From NCBI GenBank assembly GCA_004153385.1, contig SDAL01000001.1, positions 868,001 through 932,000 on the forward strand: a DNA stretch of 64,000 bases, given 5' to 3'. Within the stretch, counting starts at the first letter, position 1, and every line of letters begins with the position of its first letter. The translations under genes were made by a program, and so were the position numbers. Origin of the DNA: Paracoccaceae bacterium (lineage in GTDB: Bacteria > Pseudomonadota > Alphaproteobacteria > Rhodobacterales > Rhodobacteraceae). Shown here one piece after another: positions 27,892-36,873 of this stretch. The notes beneath the pieces were generated by a model. It did not search any database and had not been told where the DNA came from. It saw nothing but the letters and a program-made list of their open reading frames with translations.

Positions 27892-30020
27892 TGCGGCGCC
27901 TCCTCCGGCACGGGAAGGTCGGGGAAGGTCACGGTGAAGTTGCGGGTGTAAGGATCGGGGCGGCTGACGGCGCGAAGGATGCGGGCGGGCTTGCCCGCGA
28001 CCCGCAGCGTTCCATCCGGAAAGATCGCCCAATTGATCCTGTCAGACAGCGCCAGGCCCCGCCCGTTAGGCGTGACCAGCGCCAACGCGTCGCCATGCGC
28101 GTCCACGAAACGCATCTGGTCCATCAGCTGCGCGTAGGTCAGCTCTGGCGAGATATCCAGCGCCTCGACGTCGAACTGCCACGGTCGGTCGGCATCGGGC
28201 TGCACATCCGCCTCCTCCCATGTCACGGTGGCGTCGCAGGTCAGGGTCACGTCCTGCGTGCCGCGTTCGTAGAAATGCGTACGGGTGCCATCGGGCGTCT
28301 GCATCTGCAACAGGCGGGTGCCGCCGTAGCCGTCGGGATTCGGCGTGGCCTCGGCAAAGACTGCGTCCGTTTGCGGCAGTGCGAAAGCCGCAGAGCAGCG
28401 TGCGGCCTGAAGGGTGCCCATGCGGAATTGCAGCGCGGCGACATCGAGCCCCTCGGGGCGGACATCTTTCAGGCGCGGCGGCGGGTCGCCTTTGAACAGC
28501 AGCACCTTGTCGGGTGCCCGGTCAGGATCCGTTCGTCGCCCGTTGTCGGTCAGAAACGTCATCTCGCGCGTGGCGGCGGGCGTGTCGGCGTGACGGTTTA
28601 CCCGCACGGAAAAAGACGGCGCGGACGCCTCCGTCCGGATCGCCACACGGATGCCACTGTAATCGGGAGAGGCGATGCGGCGGGCAAGGCTTTCTGCCGG
28701 CGTCAGCCAGTCCGGCCCGCGATCGGCGCCATAAATCATGCTGCCCGCATCCGTCTTTGCGTCCACGGCCCACATGAAGCGGTCCGCCTGCTGTCCGGAC
28801 AGCACCAGATCGAACCCCTCGTCAGTGGGAGACAGCGTCGCGGTGGCGCCGTTTTTCGTCACCTCGGCATGGCCGGTGTCATCGGGGGTGAGCGTCATCG
28901 TGAAGGGCGTCGCCGGATACCAGGCCACCTGCGCGCGGATATCGGTTGCCTCCAATACATCCGGCAGCACCTGCTTTTGCTCGGTCGGGATCAGCAGGGT
29001 GGAGGTGAATAACGGATCGCCGTCCTGCTCGTGATAGTTCGGCAAGGTGATCGCAGGCGTCGCCAGCATCGGCATGTCCATTGGATGGTCGCCCCGGAAC
29101 ACGTGCGGGGCGCGTACCACCAGCCGACCGGTATTGGCCATGATGTCGTGGAGATGCGTGAAGTCCAGAGACAGCAGGTCGTCCTCCATGCGCACACGGC
29201 CCCGCTCGTGCGGGAAGATATCTGCCTCGGTCGGAAGGGGCTCGATTGCAGGGAAGCTGTCGGGCATGGTCTCCCAGTCGGGAGTATCGAACGTGTAGTC
29301 GGCATGGAGGGCGAAAGGGTAATCCTGCGGTGCCATCGCCAGGGTGCTGCGCAAGGTCGTGCCGTCCGCGCTCTGCTGGTCGGTCGTCATGACCACGCGG
29401 CGCAGCCACCCCTCCTGCCGGTCCAGCACACCAAGGCCCGCGATCCGGAAAGAAGGATCATCGCCTGAATATCGCAAGAAAACGCTGTCATCCGTGACAT
29501 GGGTTACAGTGATGGTAACGTCCGGCACCCCAGAGAACTCCGCGATGGTCGTGCTCCAGCCCTCTTTGGCCTCAAGCCGGGCGGGGGGCAGGACGGCACC
29601 GAACTGCTGGCTGAGGCCCGTCAGCAGCTCTTGCGGGACATCGGCGTTCCCGTGAGGTGTGACTTCGGTGATCAGCCCTGCGGTCAAGGTGGCATCAAAG
29701 CCCTCCGCCATAGCCTGCCGCATGTGATCGGGCAGCGGTTTCTGGGTACCGTAGATTTCGCCCGCAACCGCCGTCTGAAACCACAGCGGCAGGATGTGCA
29801 GCGTCTCATCATCGACGACTTGCATGCGCGTCAGCGACGAGATGCGCTGGGTGGCATAGCTGTACTCCGGTGGTTCGCCCTTGCGTCCCGGACGGACGGA
29901 CATCTCCGCCCGCCATGTGCGCGCCTCACCCGGCTGTGGGTCGAAAATCACCGTTTCCGCACTCGCGGCGCTGGCGAAAATCGCAAGGATCGGGCCCAGC
30001 CCAAGTGTTCGATATATCAT
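27888..30020 (-). CDS. Large secreted protein of unknown function, head of the envelope operon
   Basis: This 710-residue protein begins with a signal peptide (MIYRTLGLGPILAIFASAASA). Residues about 22-510 are related to the 513-residue product at the other end of the operon (VAWYPA, DRGPDWLTPAES, VLDRQEGW). Residues about 515-710 are an extra C-terminal domain with two cysteines (ARCSAAF, LTCDATV) that could form a disulfide in the periplasm. No catalytic motif or anchor is seen. It is divergent from the DUF2207 gene, with a 100-base gap likely to hold both promoters. No function can be assigned. Confidence 0.82.
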   Translation of the reverse strand: MIYRTLGLGPILAIFASAASAETVIFDPQPGEARTWRAEMSVRPGRKGEPPEYSYATQRISSLTRMQVVDDETLHILPLWFQTAVAGEIYGTQKPLPDHMRQAMAEGFDATLTAGLITEVTPHGNADVPQELLTGLSQQFGAVLPPARLEAKEGWSTTIAEFSGVPDVTITVTHVTDDSVFLRYSGDDPSFRIAGLGVLDRQEGWLRRVVMTTDQQSADGTTLRSTLAMAPQDYPFALHADYTFDTPDWETMPDSFPAIEPLPTEADIFPHERGRVRMEDDLLSLDFTHLHDIMANTGRLVVRAPHVFRGDHPMDMPMLATPAITLPNYHEQDGDPLFTSTLLIPTEQKQVLPDVLEATDIRAQVAWYPATPFTMTLTPDDTGHAEVTKNGATATLSPTDEGFDLVLSGQQADRFMWAVDAKTDAGSMIYGADRGPDWLTPAESLARRIASPDYSGIRVAIRTEASAPSFSVRVNRHADTPAATREMTFLTDNGRRTDPDRAPDKVLLFKGDPPPRLKDVRPEGLDVAALQFRMGTLQAARCSAAFALPQTDAVFAEATPNPDGYGGTRLLQMQTPDGTRTHFYERGTQDVTLTCDATVTWEEADVQPDADRPWQFDVEALDISPELTYAQLMDQMRFVDAHGDALALVTPNGRGLALSDRINWAIFPDGTLRVAGKPARILRAVSRPDPYTRNFTVTFPDLPVPEEAPQ

Positions 30021-30120
30021 CCACCCTCCTATGACCTGTCACAACGCTAACAGAAACGTTTCGGGTGTGAACCCCGTGACCGGGTTGTGGCCGGATTATC
30101 GCCGAGCCTATGATCGCGGC

Positions 30121-31983
30121 ATGTCTTTTCCTTTCCGCAGTCTCTTCATCCTTGTTCTCACGTTCTTTTTTGCCGCAGTCGGTCATGCCGACGAACGCAT
30201 CCGCAGCTTCATAAGCGAGATCACGATAGATCACGCCGGCAGGCTGCAGGTCACCGAGACGCTGGACGTCCAAGCCGAAGGGCAGCGCATCCGCCATGGC
30301 ATTTTTCGCGATCTTCCGCTGACGAAGCACGGCATTCGCTGGGGCGGGTTCGATCTGGTCGAGGCCACGATGGACGGCGCACCGGTGGACACCCGCATCC
30401 AGCGCCGCGATGGGGTGATCCGCATCTACTTGGGTGACGAGGATACGGTCGTAAGCCCGGGCGAGCACCGGTTCCGTCTGCGCTACGACGTGGCGCGGCA
30501 GGTTCGGTTCCTTGCCGATCATGACGAGCTTTACTGGAACATCACCGGCAATGCCTGGGCCTTCCGCATCGACATGGCCGCGGCCCGGATCCGGCTGCCC
30601 AAGGGGGCCGTGGCCACGGAAGTCAAAACCTTCACCGGCCCACTGGGGTCGCGCAAGCAGGACGCCTTCGAGCAGATAGAGGACGGCGGAGGTACCGTCT
30701 ATGTCATGGCCGACGGCGCGCTGGACTGGCACGAGGGCCTGACCACCGCCATCGCCTTTCCCACCGGCATCGTGGCCCGCCCCTCGGCCATGGATCGCAT
30801 CCTCTTCACGATCCGCGACCGCCCGGCCGACATGACCGCGCTCTTGGGGACTGTGTTGCTGGGCGGCGCGCTGTGGCTGATCTGGCGGCGCAAGGGCAAG
30901 GACGCGCCGCTGGGTCGCATCCGCGTGCGCAGCACCCCGCCCAAAGGAATCTCGCCTGCGCTGGCCCAGTACATCCGCGCGAACGGCGGGGTGACCAACG
31001 CCGCAATGGTAGCGGCGACTGTCGACTTGGGCATCAAGGGGTATGTCGTGATCTCGCAGCGCGCCACCACCTGGTCCGTTGCCCGGACCGAAAAGCCCCA
31101 TGACGGCACCTTGCCAGTGGGCGAGGCCGCGATCTTGGCGCACCTGGATAGGCTGGAGGGGCCGCTCGTCATCTCGCCCGACAATCGCAAGGCGGTCCTT
31201 GCCTTGCTGGGCGTCTTCACCGCAGCGATGCGGGACGAACACGGTGAAACCTTCCACATCTCGCACGCCAACTGGATCTTGCTGGCCGGAGTTGCAGGCT
31301 ACGGGCTGGCCTTCGCTATCATGTGGCAGGCGCTGGCGGGGCAGACTTTGCTCCTGCATGTCATGCCGGCGCTTCCGCTTGCCATTCCGCTTTTGACGGC
31401 GCTGAAGGGCGGGGCGCTGCGCCAAGTCGCGCAGGCGGTCGGCATCGGCCTTAGCATCTCCTGCCTCATGTGGCTGATCTTCGGGGCGCTGTCAGGGGCG
31501 CTCGGCCTGCTGGCGGCGGCGGGCCTGATCGCCCTGCCGGTGATGTTCGCCGTCTTTACTGCGGGCATCGGCCTGACCACTGCCACTGGACGGGCCCAGA
31601 AGATCGAGATCGAGGGTTTCCGTCGCCATCTGTGCACCACCCGTCTCAGAGGCGGGTCCCGCGGCAGCGCGCGCCGCCGGTTCGAGTCCTTCCTGCCCTA
31701 TGCCATTGCCCTTGGCGTAGAGAGGGAACTGACCAGCGCCTACGAAGACGCCTTTATGCGCGCCGCGTCCCGAGCGCGTGGGTCGATCCATGTCTTCATG
31801 CCCGCTTGGTATCACGGCACGCCCATCGCGGACGGGTCTCTGGGCGGCGGCATCGCGGCCGCGTGCCAAGGAATGACCACGGGCGTCAACGCCTGCACCA
31901 CGTCAAGCTCCGGCGCCTCAGGCTTTTCCGGCGGTGGCTTCTCCGGTGGCGGCGGAGGGGGCGGTGGCGGTGGGGGCTGGTAA
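30121..31983 (+). CDS. DUF2207-family membrane protein with glycine-rich tail
   Basis: This 620-residue protein has a signal peptide (FPFRSLFILVLTFFFAAVGHA) and an extracytoplasmic DUF2207 domain opening with ERIRSFISEITIDHAGRLQV and containing DELYWNITGNAW. A transmembrane helix lies near residue 245, a winged-helix-like cytoplasmic segment at about 275-360, and two or three helices at about 385-480. The protein ends in a Ser/Gly tail closing with a run of glycines and a final tryptophan, as usual for this family. Its biochemical role is not established. It is divergent from the secreted-protein operon and probably co-regulated with it. Confidence 0.88.
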   Translation: MSFPFRSLFILVLTFFFAAVGHADERIRSFISEITIDHAGRLQVTETLDVQAEGQRIRHGIFRDLPLTKHGIRWGGFDLVEATMDGAPVDTRIQRRDGVIRIYLGDEDTVVSPGEHRFRLRYDVARQVRFLADHDELYWNITGNAWAFRIDMAAARIRLPKGAVATEVKTFTGPLGSRKQDAFEQIEDGGGTVYVMADGALDWHEGLTTAIAFPTGIVARPSAMDRILFTIRDRPADMTALLGTVLLGGALWLIWRRKGKDAPLGRIRVRSTPPKGISPALAQYIRANGGVTNAAMVAATVDLGIKGYVVISQRATTWSVARTEKPHDGTLPVGEAAILAHLDRLEGPLVISPDNRKAVLALLGVFTAAMRDEHGETFHISHANWILLAGVAGYGLAFAIMWQALAGQTLLLHVMPALPLAIPLLTALKGGALRQVAQAVGIGLSISCLMWLIFGALSGALGLLAAAGLIALPVMFAVFTAGIGLTTATGRAQKIEIEGFRRHLCTTRLRGGSRGSARRRFESFLPYAIALGVERELTSAYEDAFMRAASRARGSIHVFMPAWYHGTPIADGSLGGGIAAACQGMTTGVNACTTSSSGASGFSGGGFSGGGGGGGGGGGW

Positions 31984-32431
31984 GACGAAGTTCGTCCTCG
32001 TCTTGTGGTGTCAGGCCCGTCGATATCGCAGGGTATCATCGCACGTCCGCATTGTCCGATCCGGCAGTCAGTCACCCTTCAAAAATGCTGCGCCATGAAC
32101 GAATGACCCGATGAATGACGCTGCGACGCCGCATCGGCGTGGTGGGTGGAGGTCGGCTGTGGGCCGGTGTTGATCGAAGCGGACGGCCCTTTGCGGACCT
32201 GCGTCGGCTTAGGCCGCGCAGCATTGCAGCTTAAGCGAGATGGACATTGGTCCTTTGCCCGGCATTGACGATCCTCAAAAAATTGACACCCCGGACGCGA
32301 CTTACTTCAGCAAGACACGCCCCGGAATGAGAAGACGCGGTTCGCGCCCTATTGGTCTTTAGCGCCCTTGCCAGCCCCAAATCGCCGCGCGCGCAGTTGG
32401 CGGCGGCTTCGGCCACGCTATTTGGAAGTGT
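31984..32431. repeat. Intergenic region with dispersed repeat units A and B
   Basis: No gene is supported in these 448 bases. Unit A (CGGCCCTTTGCGGACCT) lies at 32184-32200. Unit B (AAAATGCTGCGC followed by a GAACGAATGACC-like block) lies at 32083-32107. Both recur elsewhere in the window. The promoter of the MscS gene must lie near the right edge. Confidence 0.55.
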
Positions 32432-33754
32432 ATGAAACAAGTTCTCCTCTGCCTCGCCCTCCTGATCTTACCGGGCCAAATCCTTGCCCAGAACGCCGTG
32501 AGCGGGTCCGATGCCTTGCCCACGCTGGCGGTCGAGGGCGTTCCCGGCGACATAGCCATCGCGAAGCGTCTGCGCGCCATACTCGGGGCGCTCGAATTCG
32601 ACGGGATCACTGTCTCTGTCGACGCCGGTGTCGTCTCGCTCACGGGCGATGTCGCGGACCTGTCCATCAGCGGAAAGGCCGAGAGCATAGCTGAGCGCCT
32701 CGAGGGCGTTGTCGCGGTGAACAACACCCTTGTGGCCTCGAACGACCTCGCGCAGCAGATCACCCCAGCAGTGGAGCGCTTCCGCGCACGGGTTGCACAG
32801 CTGATCTCTCGTTTGCCGTTATTCCTGCTGATGCTCGCGGCCTTCTCGATAATCGTCACAGCGGGCTTACTCATTGCGCGAATGCGGTTCTGGGACAGGA
32901 TCGCGCCCAATGCCTTCATCGCGGGGCTTTATCGGCAGGCGTTCCGCGTGGCCTTCGCGATTGTCGGTATGGTGGTCGCGCTGGACGTCATCGGTGCCGC
33001 GGCCCTCTTGGGCACGATCCTTGGCGCGGCGGGGATCATCGGTCTGGCCATCGGCTTTGCCGTTCGTGACACGGTCGAGAACTTCGTGGCATCCGTCATG
33101 TTGAGCCTGCGTCAACCTTTCCGACCGAACGATCTGGTGGAAATCGAAGGCGACGTGGGCCGCGTGATCCGGCTGACCTCTCGCGCGACGATCCTGCTAT
33201 CACTCGACGGCAATCACATCCGCATTCCGAACGCGACAGTCTTCAAGGGCAAGATCATAAACTACACCCAGAACCCGGCGCGGCGGTTCATGTTCGACAT
33301 CGGCATCGACCCCGACGCGGATCTGGAAGCGACGCGCAGTCTGGCGCAAACGACGCTGAAGGCGCTGCCCTTCGTGCTGGACGATCCGGAGGAACTGGTC
33401 TGGATCGAAAACATCACCGAGTCCGGCGCGATCCTGCGTGTGACCGGATGGATCGACCAAGCCGCGACCGGTTTTTCCCCAGCGCGCGGTGACGCCATCC
33501 GCCTTGTCAAGACAGCCATCGAGGAGGCCGGTGTGGCGATCCCCGACACGACCTATCGCATCCGTCTGGAGGGGGCGACAACATTGCCGCCCACATCTGG
33601 CCCGCCGCCGCGCAAGGCAACCGTATCGCAGGCGACCGCGACACGAAAGGAGCGCTCGGTTTATAAGTCGGAAGAAGCGGCTCTAATCCCCCTCGTCGAT
33701 GCCGAGCGCGAAGACAGCAAAGACCTTCTCGCGAGGAGCGCGCCGCGGGAATAG
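32432..33754 (+). CDS. MscS-family mechanosensitive channel with N-terminal BON domain
   Basis: This 440-residue protein has a signal peptide (MKQVLLCLALLILPGQILA) and a BON domain at about 40-105 (AKRLRAILGALEFDGITVSV, AERLEGVVAVNNTLV). Transmembrane helices follow near 127-150, 168-190 and 190-215. The pore-lining helix reads LGTILGAAGIIGLAIGFAVRD and the MscS beta domain has LRQPFRPNDLVEIEGDVGRV and FKGKIINYTQNPARRFMF. A charged C-terminal tail ends the protein. Such channels release solutes on osmotic downshock; the BON domain probably contacts the periplasmic membrane face. It is a single gene. Confidence 0.92.
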   Translation: MKQVLLCLALLILPGQILAQNAVSGSDALPTLAVEGVPGDIAIAKRLRAILGALEFDGITVSVDAGVVSLTGDVADLSISGKAESIAERLEGVVAVNNTLVASNDLAQQITPAVERFRARVAQLISRLPLFLLMLAAFSIIVTAGLLIARMRFWDRIAPNAFIAGLYRQAFRVAFAIVGMVVALDVIGAAALLGTILGAAGIIGLAIGFAVRDTVENFVASVMLSLRQPFRPNDLVEIEGDVGRVIRLTSRATILLSLDGNHIRIPNATVFKGKIINYTQNPARRFMFDIGIDPDADLEATRSLAQTTLKALPFVLDDPEELVWIENITESGAILRVTGWIDQAATGFSPARGDAIRLVKTAIEEAGVAIPDTTYRIRLEGATTLPPTSGPPPRKATVSQATATRKERSVYKSEEAALIPLVDAEREDSKDLLARSAPRE

Positions 33755-34310
33755 GCGACCGCAATCGGCCCTCTGCGGACACTCGAACCAAGTGCAGCGG
33801 ATGGCCGCTCCCAGCCCAGAGCTGCCCTCCCTGCTCCCCGCAGCATCACGCCTGGCGCCCGCACAGAGGGCGGATGCCGGACTTTCGCCGCGGTCGCGAA
33901 GGCACCTCGGCCGCACCGCGGAAGCGGCCATTCAAGCGAGAACCAAGGCCGGAACCCGCTCGATCTACACAAGGGGCGGAAACCGGACCTTCGCTGCCGG
34001 CGCGAGGCCTGAGCCCGCTCCATGCAGAAGCGGACTTCCAGACTGGATACCATACCGAAGCTTGACCGATCGACATTGAAGGAGGGAGGAGACATCCACT
34101 GCGCGCTCGACGAATATCCAACTCGGGATCAAGCTGTCTGTCCGTTTCCGAAGAGCAAAGCAGACAACCAGTATCGGTTCGACCCTCCCCCGGCGGACCG
34201 TGCGGGATCCCATTCGACACGACACCCGTGCCATAGCCCGATCGACCTAAGTTTGAGCGAAACTTGCAATCTTCCGAAAACCGTCTCCGCACGGTCCACT
34301 CAGCCGTTCT
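33755..34310. repeat. Intergenic region with dispersed repeats
   Basis: Unit A (CGGCCCTCTGCGGACAC) sits at 33766-33782. The following 250 bases hold several degenerate GCGGAC(C/T)TTCGC-like blocks (near 33881, 33979 and 34030), so the region appears built from decayed repeats. No frame shows a ribosome site with convincing composition. Confidence 0.5.
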
Positions 34311-34721
34311 TCAGGATGTTGCAGACCCCACGCCCTCTGACAGCAGGGTCTCGGCGACATCCATCGCCTCTTCGCGAGTCACTGCAATCCTCAACGTAAA
34401 ACCCCAGAATTTAGAAAAGACCGCGCCGAAAGTCTTGAAGGCCAGACGCTTGGCGGCGCTCGGCTCAATCACAATCATCGCCAGCACGAGCGTCCGCAGT
34501 TCGGCCTTGTGCTTCTTCATCCACCGTGCAGTGCGCTTCCTTTCTTCTTGGCTGTGGTCGTGGTCTTCATCTTCGGTCGGGGCATTATCGCTCAAGATTA
34601 CAAACGGTGCGCCGCGCTTAAAGCACGCCTCAAGTGCCGCGAAATCCTCGTCGTGGTCGTGATCGGGCGCATCGTCATAGCTCATCCAGACAAGCGGGAA
34701 GTTACTGATATCCAAGGGCAT
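34311..34721 (-). CDS. Small cytoplasmic protein with an acidic/His-rich insert, unknown function
   Basis: This 136-residue protein starts MPLDISNFPLVWMSYDD and carries two Asp/His clusters (DDAPDHDHDED and DEDHDHSQEERK) that could bind divalent metal. The remainder (ARWMKKHKAELRTLVLAMIV, AFKTFGAVFSKFWGF, ITREEA-like VTREEAMDVAETLL) resembles the layout of SpoIIAA/STAS-like small domains. That resemblance is only suggestive. AGGAG 8 bases upstream sets the start. It is the second gene after the small membrane protein at 34751, with a 29-base gap. Confidence 0.75.
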   Translation of the reverse strand: MPLDISNFPLVWMSYDDAPDHDHDEDFAALEACFKRGAPFVILSDNAPTEDEDHDHSQEERKRTARWMKKHKAELRTLVLAMIVIEPSAAKRLAFKTFGAVFSKFWGFTLRIAVTREEAMDVAETLLSEGVGSATS

Positions 34722-34750
34722 GTGTCGTCTCCTGACGAAAGTGAACGGTT

Positions 34751-35149
34751 TCAGGTCGAGCGAATGTGATGCCACGTAAAGACAAGCGCGACCGCGCCCG
34801 GCAGCGTGACAGTCAGCAGTTCCAGACCCACAAGATGGCCGCCATCGCGCAAGCCATCGAAGACGCCAGCGAGCGTGCTCATGACGAACAGCAGGCCGCC
34901 GAGGACGAGCATCGCCCAGTCGGTCGCGCGCCGCGCGGCCAGCGCCAGCAAAGGCGGGACGACCCAAGCGCCATAGAAAATGGACACGCCCCACAATGAG
35001 GCGGGATCGAACGTCATGGCCTGCATCGTTTCGCCGCCGCCGACATACGCATTCAGATAGGAAAAGCACTGGATCGTGACAAAGAGTGCGGCACCAACTG
35101 CAGGGATGAGCCATGCGAGCGCGAGCTTAACCGGGGCATTGTCGATCAC
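34751..35149 (-). CDS. Four-helix integral membrane protein of unknown function
   Basis: This 132-residue protein is almost all hydrophobic: LALAWLIPAVGAALFVTIQ, LWGVSIFYGAWVVPPLLALA, WAMLVLGGLLFVMSTLAGVF and LELLTVTLPGAVALVFTW. A GTG start with AGGAG 6 bases upstream is preferred over the longer ATG frame, which adds 16 polar residues. It pairs with the downstream acidic/His-rich gene and is divergent from the AraC regulator, 178 bases away. No family is recognised with confidence. Confidence 0.75.
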   Translation of the reverse strand: MIDNAPVKLALAWLIPAVGAALFVTIQCFSYLNAYVGGGETMQAMTFDPASLWGVSIFYGAWVVPPLLALAARRATDWAMLVLGGLLFVMSTLAGVFDGLRDGGHLVGLELLTVTLPGAVALVFTWHHIRST

Positions 35150-35327
35150 GTGGAAACTCCTGTGCCTATGTGCCGGGCAGCTCTGGCTCTCCAGCAAGGG
35201 AGCGCGATCACTAGTACGCCAGCCGCCTCTGCCTCACAGCAATACGCCCGCCGGCACGTGGCGTCATTGCGTAACCCTGCCACAATATGTTTCAATCCGG
35301 CCTGATCTGAGAAAGCCGAGGTCTGAG

Positions 35328-36128
35328 ATGTATCTGGACGTCCGTCGCGACTGGCTCGCCTATGTCGACGAAATCCCGCGTGCGCTGGTGGCAGCCAACG
35401 CGGTCGCCACCCTTGACGCCCTGGAGCAATCGCCCCGGCACCACCACCAAAAGGCGCAACTGCTGTTCACGGTGCGGGGCGTCGTCAATTGCGAGGTCGA
35501 CGGCGCAGTCTGGATCGTACCGCCGCAATGCGCCGTGTGGATTCCCAGCGGACTGCCCCATTCCGTTTTCGGCTCGGGCGAGGTGGAGTGTCTCTCTCTT
35601 TTCATTGACCCTCCCGACTCCGCGAACCTGCCGAAGGACTGCTGCACGATCGCGGTGTCTCGGTTTTTCCGCGAGTTACTGATGCGGGCAAACGCTCTGC
35701 CGGACCTCTATGACGTCGACGGACCGGATGGGCGGATCGTGTCCGTTCTCTTCGATGAGCTGGCTGTGGCACCTGTCGAGGATCTCTGCCTCCCCATCCC
35801 CGGCGATCCGCGCCTGAAGAAGCTCACCAACCTGTTGATCGCGGCGCCTGCGGATCACGCGAGCGTCGCGGAGTGGGCCTCCCGCGTCGCGCTCAGCGAG
35901 CGCAGCCTGAGCCGTCTGTTGGCCGAGGAGGTGGGCATGAGTTTCGGCCGCTGGCGCCGACAGTTGCATATCGTGCTTGCCTTGCGGCGGCTGAGCGCGG
36001 GTCAGTCGGTTCAGGCCGTCGCCATCGATCTCGGCTATGAAAGTGCCAGCAGTTTCGTGACCATGTTTCGAAAGATGGTCGGCAAGCCTCCAGGCCGCTA
36101 TCTGCTCGAGCGGAACCGTTTACGATAG
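35328..36128 (+). CDS. AraC-family transcriptional regulator
   Basis: This is a 266-residue regulator. The N-terminal cupin-like sensor has HHHQKAQLLFTVRGVV and PPQCAVWIPSGLPHSV. The C-terminal double HTH has VAEWASRVALSERSLSRLL and VQAVAIDLGYESASSFVTMFRKMVGKPPGRY, the canonical AraC/XylS signature. The ATG at MYLDVRRDW was chosen because the extension upstream is not protein-like. It is divergent from the membrane protein pair and may control it. The effector is unknown. Confidence 0.92.
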   Translation: MYLDVRRDWLAYVDEIPRALVAANAVATLDALEQSPRHHHQKAQLLFTVRGVVNCEVDGAVWIVPPQCAVWIPSGLPHSVFGSGEVECLSLFIDPPDSANLPKDCCTIAVSRFFRELLMRANALPDLYDVDGPDGRIVSVLFDELAVAPVEDLCLPIPGDPRLKKLTNLLIAAPADHASVAEWASRVALSERSLSRLLAEEVGMSFGRWRRQLHIVLALRRLSAGQSVQAVAIDLGYESASSFVTMFRKMVGKPPGRYLLERNRLR

Positions 36129-36252
36129 GGAAGAGTGATAAGAGCTACTGAGTGTCGTCCACAATCGCCGCTTAGCGAATGCTCCGGCGGGGCGTTTGCC
36201 CCGACACGCGAAGTGTTCACGTTCAAAACCTCTTTGTTACCCCATGCAGGTC

Positions 36253-36675
36253 TCAGTGCTCGCCTTCGCAAGCCTGATGATCGGCCAGGGCGTGCAGCGC
36301 CCGGCAGGGTTGCCCATCGGACTGACCGTCGCAGGTCTTCACGACGCGCACCAATTCAGCCTCCAGCCGCCGCAACCGCGAGATCCGATCACGGATTTCG
36401 ATAATCCGATCCTTCGCGATGCGGTGCCCGTCGCCATGGGCAGCATGGGATGTCTCCTGCAGCGCGATCAGTTCGGCGATGGCGTCGAGGTCGAACCTGA
36501 GCTGCCGGGCATGGGCGATAAAGGACAACCGGTCCAGCTCGGAATCGCCGTAGCGGCGCTGCCCCCCGCCCGTGCAGCCGGGATCGGGCAAAAGACCACG
36601 CCCCTCATAGTGGCGGATCGTCGTCACCTTCACGCCCGTCCGCCTAGACAACGCACCGATGGAATGGCCCTGCAT
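36253..36675 (-). CDS. MerR-family metal-responsive regulator (ZntR/CadR-like)
   Basis: This 140-residue protein has a MerR winged helix at the N-terminus (IGALSRRTGVKVTTIRHYEGRGLLPDPG, GGQRRYGDSELDRLSFI) and a dimerisation helix. Its C-terminal tail has cysteines in VKTCDGQSDGQPCRAL and ACEGEH, as in Zn/Cd/Pb sensors. It is divergent from the CDF exporter. Its own start lies 13 bases from a MerR-type promoter dyad, so it should both repress and activate that promoter by metal-dependent DNA distortion. Confidence 0.9.
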   Translation of the reverse strand: MQGHSIGALSRRTGVKVTTIRHYEGRGLLPDPGCTGGGQRRYGDSELDRLSFIAHARQLRFDLDAIAELIALQETSHAAHGDGHRIAKDRIIEIRDRISRLRRLEAELVRVVKTCDGQSDGQPCRALHALADHQACEGEH

Positions 36676-36687
36676 CGCGATTACCCC

Positions 36688-36720
36688 TTGAAGCTACAGT
36701 GGCTGTAGATCGCATCTACC
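36688..36720 (+). promoter_or_regulatory. MerR-type promoter and operator for the CDF exporter
   Basis: A TTGAAG -35 element is followed by the dyad CTACAG-TGG-CTGTAG (36694-36708) and a -10-like CATCTA at 36713. The spacer is about 19 bases, longer than the normal 17. An overlong spacer filled by a dyad is the hallmark of MerR-regulated promoters. Confidence 0.75.
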
Positions 36721-36750
36721 ATGGGGACGAAACGAATCAGGAGCAGTGCC

Positions 36751-36846
36751 ATGAGCGAGCATCACCTCCGCAGCCCCGCCCTGCCGGACTTCGATGCCCC
36801 CACGATCCACCCCGGGGGGAAACGCCCGCATCGCGCGCCCGGCTGA
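36751..36846 (+). CDS. Possible 31-residue leader peptide
   Basis: A short frame (MSEHHLRSPALPDFDA onward) starts 31 bases after the metal-responsive promoter. It has AGGAG at 36740-36744 and stops 27 bases before the CDF start. It is His/Pro rich. It may be a real small protein, a translated leader or chance. Confidence 0.35.
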   Translation: MSEHHLRSPALPDFDAPTIHPGGKRPHRAPG

Positions 36847-36873
36847 CAAGAGCCTTTGGGCGGAGGGGCGGTG

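Noticed and set aside
26458-27951. 497-codon plus-strand frame across the MORN gene
   Set aside because: It is antisense to a signal-peptide-bearing repeat protein with coupled neighbours; GC-rich codon bias creates long open antisense frames.
29926-31425. 499-codon minus-strand frame across the DUF2207 gene
   Set aside because: It is antisense to a well-formed membrane protein with a signal peptide and a typical glycine tail.
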